From assembly GCA_033558025.1 (NCBI GenBank), contig JAUCEF010000018.1, forward strand, positions 4,650,001-4,714,000: a stretch of 64,000 nt of DNA, written 5' to 3'. Made by a program: the position numbers and the translations under genes. The notes beneath the pieces were generated by a model that was not told the DNA's origin, searched no databases, and was given only the letters and a program-made list of their open reading frames with translations. This document shows, piece after piece, positions 31,125 through 40,941 of the stretch (position 1 is its first letter; each line of letters begins with the position of its first letter). The stretch is from Phytophthora sp. 'mugwort' (lineage: Eukaryota; Oomycota; Peronosporomycetes; Peronosporales; Peronosporaceae).

Positions 31125-31707
31125 GTCAAACGCGGATTGAGCTGCTGCACGAGGCTGCTGGTAGTACGAAAGGGATCGGCCACGCATCCAAACCCGGCCG
31201 ATTAGACGCCGCTTCACCGTCATCAAAATTACCTCGCGATTGTGACTCTTTGTCGTGAGTGTGATGTCCTACAGGATTGGACAAAATTTGTCATTTGTTT
31301 CATTCGCTGAAAAGGGACATTACTGTAGACGAAAAACGTAGCCATATGACGACCTCCGAAACGTTGCAAGCCTTATGCCTCTCTTCACGCTCTGGTCTAC
31401 TCAAAGTTCTACACCACGGTCTGCCGCAGCATGGCCAATCTGATTTCACTACGATACTCGCCCTCTCCCACACAATACGCTCTGCTTGGTCTTACACTGT
31501 TCCGGTGCAGATGTGGGGGAGGGGGGTAGGACCACAGAGTCCTTCTTGTGGAGTTGTATTTAGCCTGCTGGTTCGGGGTCAGGAAGCTCGGTGCTGCTGC
31601 TGAGGCTGTGCAGGTGCGTTGTCATCTCTACTGAGGAAGAGGCGACACATTCCCACTTTTTGCTAAAAGGGACAAGGAGGGGGTGGGACGACCCGCAAAG
31701 CTTGACC
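31125..31707. other. Divergent intergenic region between RidA and PI4-kinase genes
   Basis: No gene seen. It holds an initiator-like TTTCATTCGCTGAAAA near 31300, of unclear use. The 31277-31603 ORF lacks coding character. Confidence 0.4.
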
Positions 31708-33403
31708 ATGGTCGCTGCAGTGCACTCCCCTCTCCAACTCCAAGCGCCCGAACGACTCCAGCAACCCACGGTACCTTCGATCACGAGCTGTACCTCAACG
31801 CGTAGGTTTATCGCGTCGGCAGAGGTCGTTGCCAGCATCATGCAGTCTCTAAGCATCACCGCAGTGCACCATCGGTCTCCAGCTGTCAACACTTGCCAAC
31901 CCACGCGCGTGCTCACAAGTGGCAAGCCAGTCACCAAGACGGCAGCAGAACCCCCATCGTCTGCTACTTTCAATCCGCCCAAGCTTATGTCTGACAGTCG
32001 AAGTGTCACTTATGTCCACAAGAACCTCAACAACGCTGTCTCTTCGCTGGATCTGCAGTCTATTGCAACGGACCTACCAGTCTCCACTGACCGTGCGAGA
32101 AGCAACCAGCCAGCGTACGTTGTTTTCCTGTCTGCAAGTCTTGACTTGTCCATAAAACTCTCATCATTTACAAATGTTTCCGCCTTCGTACGCTCGGAAC
32201 AGCATCAGCATCGAAGTCCTCAAGCCAAGAACTTGCACGGGCAGCAGCACATACGCTAAGGAAATGGCGCTGCTTGCCAACCAGGTACAGACCGGTTTGC
32301 AAGCTCGAGTCGCTCCCATTCCCATCGACGACTGCACAGGAGGCGTCTATTACTTACGAACCAAGAATCGCCGCTTGACGGGTGTATTCAAACCCGCAGA
32401 CGAAGAAGCCTACGCGCTGAACAATCCAAAGCAATATCACAAGCCAGAACAGTCTTCCGGGGTCTCAAGCATGCGCGAGGGGATCTCAGCTGGAGACGCT
32501 GCTGTACGTGAAGTCGTTGCGTATCTCCTGGATCACCAACACTTTGCTAGAGTACCAGTGACAATGCTCGCTTCAATTTACCATCCGGACTTCCACTTCC
32601 AAGCATCTGAGACCCCCCACCACAAGGCAGGAGCACTGCAAGCTTACGTCGCTCATCGAGATACAGCTGACGATGCGGGCGCGACCTTGTTTGACGTAGC
32701 GGACGTTCACGCTATCGCCATTCTCGACATTCGTCTGGCCAACCAGGATCGCCACGGTGGCAACATGTTGGTAGTGGAGCCGGCTCAAATGACAGCACCA
32801 GCTTCACCAACAGTACTAACCAAGTCGCTCCTTACAGGGAAAAAAATATCTCTCATTCCAATTGACCATGGAGCCTGTCTACCGCGTATCTCGTCGCTCT
32901 CAGAGACCAGCTTCCTGTGGCTCTTGTGGCCTCAATCCAAGCATCCTTTTTCTTCCCTGGCACTCGAATATATCGCAGCATTGGATGCACATGACGATCT
33001 GAAGCTTCTTGAGGATAATCTTCCACCCAATTACCAGCTCGAACGTGAAGCGATGCTCACATTACACGTCTGCACAGCGCTACTCAAGTTCTGTGCAGTT
33101 GACCGCCAAATGACCGCGTACGATATCGGGATGCTCATGTGTCGTCAAGGCATCGCTGCTCAGGAAGAAATGAGTCCAAGTGTTCTGGAGACTCTGATAG
33201 CGTCGTGTCTCCGTGATCCAACAGTGCTCAAGAGCGAGAGATTCCTGACACTTCACGACAAACAACAGTTAATACACAAGATGTCAGCGTCCTCTTCAGA
33301 CAAGACACGATTGAGTCAAGAGAAGGCATGGACGCACTTTGTGGCCACTTTCCTGACTGCTTTCCGCCGTGAGTTGGTGGCACATGTTGCCACCATCAAA
33401 TAG
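31708..33403 (+). CDS. Type II phosphatidylinositol 4-kinase-like protein (plant PI4K-gamma type)
   Basis: Exons 31708-32114 and 32203-33403 join in frame (88-nt intron; 535 residues). The kinase part shows GGVYYLRTKNRRLTGVFKP (glycine-containing loop and ATP-binding Lys), ADEEAYALNNP, AAVREVVAYLLDH, the catalytic ILDIRLANQDRHGGNML, and LIPIDHGACLP, which takes the place of DFG. These are marks of PI3/PI4-kinase family members of the plant PI4K-gamma group, some of which act as protein kinases rather than lipid kinases. The first ~140 residues are Ser/Thr-rich and unlike a ubiquitin domain. Its stop is only 18 bases from the convergent coiled-coil gene. Confidence 0.85.
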
Positions 33404-33421
33404 ATCGAGTATGGACACTAG

Positions 33422-35588
33422 TCACTGTCCTTTACTTGAGGCACTCGAGTAGATACTCTCCAATTGAGCAGCTATTCGCAATTGCATGTCCTGAAGAAGG
33501 TTTTGCAGCCAACACGCCATCGGTACATGAGCCTGAGGGCTCGCATTGTCCTCATCTTGTATGAATACGCTTGTAAATAGAGGTAACACGTCGTTCTCGA
33601 TTACACGCTTGATAGTGGCTTGTTGTGGTGTGGATCGGCACATGATCGACATCAACTCACTCGGGTCCTTCTCCTTCGACAGCTTCTCAAGTGATAAATA
33701 ATTGTTGTTCTTGCTGCTCAGACTCGCGCCATTGGTGGTCAACTGCACGTTAACTGTGGGTGCCACAACGCACAAACGCAGTGAAGACTCAAGCAGACGC
33801 TCCATTGCTCTAGTATGCGATCGCGATTGTCTCTGCATCAACACGTCATATTCCACAAGTTCAGCTCCCACTTCCGATATTCTCGTCTTTAAAGATCGAT
33901 TTGTTACCTGAACATCCTCCAGGGCGTCCGAAAATTGCTGTTGCTCCACTACTGCTTCGTTTAACAGCTTCTCTCGCTCAATCTGGGCAAGTTCCGCTGT
34001 TTGCTGCCGTTGGCGAAGCGTGTCCGAGACCATTTGTGCCCTCTCGTTCGTCAACGTCTGCACTTCCTCTTCTAACGCTTGGATTCGCGTCTTCATCGCA
34101 GCATTTGCTGCCTTTTGAGCCGTGAAATCCACCAGCAAAGCGTGCAATCGATCCACATCCGCAACCTTTTGTTTAATCCGAACTTTAAGTGCCTTTACGA
34201 GCATCTGCTGATGTTCATCTCGAGATATAGTTTCAGTTTTGTGCTCTTCGTCAAGTCGCTGCATCTCCGTCTGCTTCGCTACGACATTTTCACGAAGTTC
34301 CTGATTAGTTTTCTGAAGTAGCAGGAGTTCTTTCTCATGTGTATGTGCAAGATCTTGGACAGATACTCGCAAGTTCTTCTTAATTTGCTCCAGTTCCAAT
34401 ATTCTTCGCTTAAATTCCGAGTTTTCTTCACGCCACGAGCTCACTTCATCGTTGTATTGATCCCTCTGCAGTATCATCGCTTTCTGCGCTTCTTTTAGGT
34501 TCTTCGAGACGTCATTCAGCCTAATTTCGTGTTCCTTAAGTTGCAACACTAGAAGCTGGACCTGTGTGTTTAATCCTGCGATCTCGCGTTCTTGAGTTGC
34601 CTTAACAGCCTGAATCTCGTCGTCTTCCCTCTGTTGAAGAATACATTGCGTTGCACAGTCAATAAGCTCCTTATCCACGAGCGGTTGAGGCAGCAGCAAC
34701 TCGTCAATATCCTTCTCTCGTCGCAATATCTCCATGAATTTAGCCAGCTTGGAGCATTCCGCCTCAACCAAAACGCACTCTTCGACTTTTGCCGCCAGTT
34801 TGTCTCGAAGCTGCGCGATTTCCTGTACATGTGCGCTGCGTTCTTCCCATCGCCGCTGCTGAGCGGCTTCCACTTTGTCAACGTACTTTCGAAGCTCAGC
34901 TGTAGCCGCTTGGGCTTGTTCGCTCTCTTTGTGTGCCTTTATCGCTCTAGCCCGCGCACTTGAACACTTTGGGCACACGGAACTTGGCGTTCGAGGCACT
35001 TTCGCTGCAGTTGAAGCTGATGCAGCACGGAATTGGCCACCAGCAACAATTTTGCTTTGTCCTCGCATCCTAATTCGTACCAGCAAATTCCAGTTAGAAC
35101 GCACATCAAAGGTTAAAACCCTCTCAAACGTACTTTTCCACAAGTTTCGTCCGCAGTTGCTCGTTCTCGTGTCGGAACGTGGCATTCTCGTCGCGTAATT
35201 GCTGCACTTTGTTCTTTGAATCGCCTTGGAACGAGTCTTCTGGCTCTCTCAAACGTTCCTCGTGTTGCTGGTACGGACTCTTGGACTCGATCCTACTTGC
35301 CGTTGAAGTGAAGATCTGAACCATCATTCTCTCCATAGCAACGTCTCGCGGTGAAACCTGCGTCGAAAGTGGTCGCTGCACTTGGTTTTCGTACGGCTGC
35401 CAACTTGGCATTAGTGTACCCTCACTGTGTCTAGTACGTCGAGCAACTGAAGATGCACCGGCACTTTTTGGTGACATCCTCAAGGCTCGATGTCCTCCAA
35501 TAGCGACTGAAGACGTCGGTCGAGTATCTTGTACGAGAGGATCCGACGAGTTGCCATTAATTGATGGCAGAGCGGAGCGTTGCTCCAT
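33422..35588 (-). CDS. Long coiled-coil protein, function unknown
   Basis: Minus-strand exons 35134-35588 and 33422-35069 (64-nt intron) give 700 residues. About 150 residues of Ser/Pro/Arg-rich sequence are followed by a small CPKCSSAR (CxxC) element and then about 400 residues of nearly unbroken coiled coil (EERSAHVQEIAQLRDKLAAK ... ALEEEVQTLTNERAQM). A globular-looking C-terminus ends with VPMACWLQNLLQDMQLRIAA. The arrangement is common in centrosomal and ciliary proteins, but no family can be named. Only 87 nt separate its start from the stop of the next co-oriented coiled-coil gene. Confidence 0.78.
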
Positions 35589-35675
35589 CACTCAAGAAAG
35601 ACTGAAAGTGCTCGTGCATGGGAATAATTTTCTTATTACTTTGATAACTTGTTTATTTTTACGCTAAAGAACCAG

Positions 35676-38098
35676 CTATCTCATGGAATCATCTCCAAAT
35701 TTGTGCCAGGGCAAATGACTTTGAAGAGCTTTCGTCAACGCTGGAGACTGCGTCACTTGAGGAGAAGATGACTTATTGTTGTTGGACCCTATAGAGGCAT
35801 CAAGTGTCGGTATTTCAAATCGTTTCAGCAGTGCCTCATTGGCCTGGTAGAGCTTTTTACATACAACATCCTTCTTCTGGAGCTGGTCGTGCAGAGTCTC
35901 CAAGCCACTTGTAAGCTCTATTGACTGCGCTTCAAGTACCCCACACTGTCGCTTAAAGGACAAGTAGAGCTGTGTCGATTCGGTGATCTTAGCCACTAAA
36001 ATGTGCTGCTCCTCGGCGAGTTCGTCAAACTCGCCGACCATCACATCAACATATTGTGCCAACTCCTTGGACAAATGTTTCTTGAGCTCCAACAAATGAA
36101 CTGTCGCTGAATTATCTTCCGGATTGGTCTTGCTTCGGACTCCTTGATCATCATCAGGGAGGTTGTTGTCGAAGGACAGGAACGCAGAAGCTTCAGCAAG
36201 AAGCACATTCTTGCATTGAATCATGCGCGATCGCTTCGCTTCGAGCTCTCGAGCGTGTTGAGTAAGTGCCCGCGTCCTCAACTGCTCCAACTTCAGCTCG
36301 CACTCTTCAGCATGCTCCATCTCCAAGTGCCGCAGCTTCGTGGTCATCTCCTGAGCAAGCGTTTGCTCCAGGATTTGAATCTCTTGACGACACTCCTGCT
36401 CAAAATCATGACGATGGGCTGTCAGCGCATTCACGCGGCGCTGCTCAGCGGCGGCTCTCAGCTCATGAAGACTTTCCTGGTGAGACGCTTGCATGGTGTC
36501 ATGCAGTTCCATGATCGCTACACGGTTTTTCTTTTCCAGGTCTTGCTGTAATTGCTCCTGCTGCTCACAATGAGATCGTGTAAGCATTTGCTTAAGCTCT
36601 TCAATCCCTTTTTCAAGTGACAATGCAGCTTCTGTCTTGATATCGTGGACTTTCTCCTCGTGTTCGATCTCTAATTGCTTGCGTAGCTGCTGGAGCTGTG
36701 CTTGAGCTCCAAACGCGAGCGCCTTCTTTAGTTTTTGGAGCTCAGCTTCTTCCTTTTCATAGTGAGAGACGTGGATCTCCTGCTTCAGCACTGCAACTCG
36801 CTCTTCTTGTGCCTTCAGAACTGAAGCTACAGCAGCCTCCCGGTGATCATAAAGCTCTTGCTCGAGTTTCTGTCTCTGTTCGACTTCCCAGCGTTCCCTA
36901 GACATCTGATTATCATCTTGCATCTGCTTTAGTCGAACACTTAATTCGTCTTGCAACTGGTTGCTTAGCTCACGTGTTTCTCGCTCCGTCTCGGTTGTCA
37001 ACTGCCACTCAACTTGAGATAAACTCTCCTCCATGGCTGCATTATGGCTGCGTTGCAGCTCCTCCATCGTTCGATTGCGCTCCTCAAGGAGTGTCACTCG
37101 AGTTTGTTTCACCGCAGTAGCTTCCTCCAGTTCATACTCTTCCATTTTCGCCCTCACGAGTGCTTTTGTGTCTCTCTCGTACCTCTCACGCAGATTCATG
37201 AGCGTCATGTGCTTCTTTGAGTCATATTTGCGTTGCAACTCCTTCAAGTACGCAGCTTGCAGTTGTTCATGATGGCGTTCAATCTTCGTAGTGCTGATTT
37301 CAATGTCCCGTTGACAGCCTGCAGCGAAACGTTTGACAGCTGCAGCCTTTTGACTCAACAGAGTTTCTTCGGCTTCAATAGCCAAGGTTTTTGTCACATT
37401 CCAGTCCATCGACGAGTCATTGCTAGCCATGGAATCTGATAGCCGCGACTCCGAATGTCTAGAAGAACTCGACGGTTTTCTTGCTTTACTCCCAACTTGG
37501 CTTCGTTCTCTTGAACTACTGACGGATGAAACACGAGAAGCGTCTGTTGTCGACATGGTAACACGTCAGTCACACGCTTAGCCTCACACACAGTCAAGAA
37601 GTGTACACGTTGTAGCTTACCACAAGACTTGACACGCTGCAGGAGCTGGTCGCACTTCATTAGCGTCGTTGCCACTTGGTCTGCGACTGCTCCAGCCTCT
37701 AGTTGCGCTTGTGACAGCTTGGCAAAAATCGGGCTCGATGCGTCAACGCTGTTTAACGACAGCGATAACGACGGCGACACTGGACTCCGCATCTCTTCCT
37801 TCTCCGGACTACTGCGAGACTTGCTCTCGTCCTGCATCTTGCTCACAAGTGGCGCGACGGCGGGAGGATCCGTGAATCTGCTGTGGATCCCCCTCCGTCG
37901 CCCTCGGAACACGCTCAGCCGCGTCTCGATCGCTGCGAGTTCGCGCTCCACATCTCGACAGGCTTCGGTAGCGACCGCCTTCTTCGTTCTGTTTCCTCCC
38001 GAGCTCTCGTCCGATAGCGATGAGATGGACAGCGCCTTTGAGTGGCGACGCGGCGACGAATCCTGCACAGTGACGACAGCTGCACTCGTGGCTGCCAT
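35676..38098 (-). CDS. Long coiled-coil protein with Glu/Gln-rich heptads, function unknown
   Basis: Minus-strand exons 37621-38098 and 35676-37543 (77-nt intron) give 781 residues. The N-terminal ~220 residues are Ser-rich and probably disordered. Then comes an almost continuous coiled coil of about 450 residues (KELQRKYDSKKHMTLMNLRE, LKQEIHVSHYEKEEAELQKL). The C-terminal part (MVGEFDELAEEQHILVAKI) is also helical. The first in-frame ATG at 38098 was chosen. Together with the neighbouring coiled-coil gene on the same strand it may form a functional pair, but nothing in the sequence proves this. Confidence 0.78.
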
Positions 38099-38277
38099 CG
38101 TGACGGGAGGCAACTAAATCAATTCCAACTTAAAGCTTAAGTTAGCGACCATCCAGACTCCTGGAAGAGTCGCTATCGTTACAACTCGACAACGCGTTGG
38201 AACAGACAGCATGGGTTTCCTCTAATAACGTGGTGAGAGTCTCTTTATTCTACTGTCGCTACGTGGAGGCAACCTGG

Positions 38278-38310
38278 TATACTGCGCTGTACACTGTACA
38301 CTGTACAAGT
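38278..38310. repeat. Short TGTACAC tandem/palindromic run
   Basis: GTACACTGTACACTGTACA between the divergent coiled-coil and acyltransferase genes. Same unit type as the palindrome at 15826-15887. Confidence 0.45.
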
Positions 38311-38630
38311 GACCGAGTCCTCCTCCATCCATTCATGAGGCACGTTCGACTCGACACGTCGTTGAAGTTGAAGTGTTTCGCTAAGCAGCACGTCGGGTTC
38401 GTCTAAAAATGCGGACGTGCGTCTCGTCATTGGACCCGTGGGTCGCCGACGTCGCATACAATTACCAGTCACTCCGTCACGGGTCTTCTCATTCTCAACC
38501 CGTCGTATTAACAGAGCCGCCTCCTCAGAAGATCGGGCACTCTAGCTTTTGCTTCAATAAGGGCACGGGCCTTCGCAGCACCAAGTCTTCAACCAGCATA
38601 CAAACTTCAAGTAGTGAACCGAGTGTAGCC

Positions 38631-40697
38631 ATGTCGAAGCCCCAAGCAGAGCGCACCATGCAGTTCCAAGACGACCTGCCGTCGCTGCCGCTACCTCCGC
38701 TGGAGCAGACGCTAGAGCAGTACGTCAAGAGCTGTGAGCCGCTGCTGTCGCCCAGCGAGATGGAGCATACGAAGGCTGTGTGCCACGATTTCCTTCACGG
38801 GGTGGGGCCCCAGTTGCACGCCATTTTGAAGGAACGTGCTGATACAGAACGCAACTGGATCGAGGAATGGTGGGAGACCTTCGCCTATCTGCAGCCGCGC
38901 TACCCGTCGGCCATTAACATTAACTGGTATGGCGTACTGCCTGGCAACTGGGGGCCCCGGGACATGAGCCAGTGCGAGGCGGCCTCAATCTTTACGCATG
39001 CTATTCTCAAGTTCCGACGTAACCTGCTCGAGTACGTTAACGGTGGAAGGTTATGGAGGTAGATAGGCTTGCGTCTGACCGCTATGGGTGGTTTATGTGG
39101 CTTGCAGGGAGAAGTACCCGCCAGAGAAGATGATGGGGCAGCCGTTGTGTATGTTCACGTATTCACGCATGTTCAACACGTGCATCATTCCTGGAGAAGA
39201 GTGTGATGAGATGGTCTCGTACCCACACGACGCCAAACACATTCTGGTGCTACGGAACAACTGCATGTGGGCGGTGCAAGTGTTTGATGATGATGGGGAG
39301 GAGATCCCTCTTGCTGACATTTTGAGGTAAAGCTGCAAGAATGCGATGTCTATTTATTTATAGCAACTTGTGGCTAATTTGATATGAGAACTGTAGGCAA
39401 TTTGAGCTCGTGCGAGATGAAGCCACGGGTCTCTTTGACTTGGAGCGCTACGCACCGGTCAGTGTTTTGACGTCGGAGAACCGCACAAACTGGGCCAAGG
39501 TATGTACATTTCAGTGGTTTTGCTTACGCAAACAAAACCTTAAAAGCCGAACGCTCACTTTGTGAATTATTGCCATCTTTATAGGCTCGGGACCACATTA
39601 TGTCGCTGGATGACATCAACAAGCAGTCGTTCGACCTGATCGAGCGGGCGTTGTTCTGTGTTGCTCTGGATGAGAGCTCGGCATCAACTTACGACGAAAT
39701 CGCGCGCAACTGCTTGCTCGGAGACGGACGCAATCGCTGGTACGACAAGCCGTTTACGCTCATTATTCACGAGAATGCCCGTGGTGGTCTCAACGGTCAA
39801 CACGCGTGGGCCGATGCGCTAGTGGTCGTGCGTCTATTCGATTATTGCATCAAGTACGTGAACGAGAACTTTAAGGCCAAGTTTGCCAACCGCGCGGACT
39901 TGAAACCAACTCTTAACATTAAGCCCAAACGGCTGGACTGGGTGCTGGACAATGCCGCATACACAGCCATTGAATGTGCCAGTGCAGCCGTCGGAAAGAT
40001 GATCCACAACAGCGACATTGCGACGATGCAGTTCAATCACTACGGCACGGCGTTCCTCAAGCGCTACAAGCTGACGCCGGACTTCTTCATGCAGATGGCC
40101 ATCCAATTGGCGCACTACAAGATGCACAAGAAAGTCCCTGCAGTCTACGAAACAGCTCACACGAGAATGTTCTACCATGGTCGTACAGAGACGATTCGGT
40201 CACTGTCGAGTGACTCGCTTGCTTTCGTGAAAACAATGGAGTCAAACGCCTCGGATGGGGTCAAGTGGGACGCGCTGCGCACCGCTATTGACACCCACAA
40301 GGAGACGCTGAAAAATGCCTTGACCGGAGACGGCATTGACCGCCATCTCATGGGTCTTCAGATCGTGGCGGAGATGTCTGGGATCACACCGAAGCCCTCG
40401 CTATTTACGGACCGAGCGTTCGAGCTGAGCAAGAAGTATCTCGTGTCCACAAGCAACATCAGCGGCGGTCCTGGTGCCAGCCCCATCTGGGGCGGCTTCT
40501 CAGCCATGTACAACGAGGGCTACGGCGTGTGCTACGCGCTGCAGCCGGACCGCATCAACGTGAGTATCACGTGCTACCACGTGTGTCCAGAGACAAGCGC
40601 CGCCACGTTTAAGCGCTACCTGGAGATTGCGCTGCTGGAAATGGTGGATCTCTGTCTCACACGCAATGTCATTTACGTTGGCTCCTCTAAGATCTAA
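38631..40697 (+). CDS. Carnitine O-acyltransferase (CrAT/CPT family), probably peroxisomal
   Basis: Exons 38631-39058, 39108-39326, 39397-39499 and 39585-40697 give 620 residues, close to the usual length of carnitine acetyltransferase. The frame is also open back to an ATG at 38409 (694 residues), but that extension has no family similarity and an initiator-like TCATTCTCAACCC lies at 38489-38501. Family marks: LPLPPLEQTLEQY, NWYGVLPGNWGP-type N-terminal region, catalytic His in GLNGQHAWADALVV, STSNISGG and YGVCYALQPDRINV. It transfers acyl groups between CoA and carnitine for export from the organelle. The last three residues are SKI, a possible type 1 peroxisomal signal. Confidence 0.87.
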
Positions 40698-40875
40698 GAC
40701 TACAGAAAGTGGGCAAGCGACAAGGAGCCTGTGGCTGGGACGATATTGACTTCCACGTCTTCGTAGCTCTACCAATTAAAAAAAATGTATCCATCTTGTG
40801 ATTGGCTGATTCAATTCAAAGATCTTGAAGGGCCGCGAAAGGTCGCACATTAAGATCGTCTTGTCAAAAGATATC

Positions 40876-40897
40876 GCTCTCACTTCCAGTTTTTCCC
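40876..40897 (+). promoter_or_regulatory. Initiator plus flanking element of the astacin-like gene
   Basis: GCTCTCACTTCCAGTTTTTC at 40876-40895 matches the oomycete Inr followed by the T-rich flanking promoter region. It ends about 45 nt before the ATG at 40942. Confidence 0.6.
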
Positions 40898-40941
40898 GGC
40901 CTTGACACGCATCCGTCTCGCCACGCACTCGCTCAGTTCGG

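Noticed and set aside
31277..31603. 108-residue ORF between RidA and PI4-kinase genes
   Set aside because: Low-complexity end, no homologue recognised, no promoter or splice logic.
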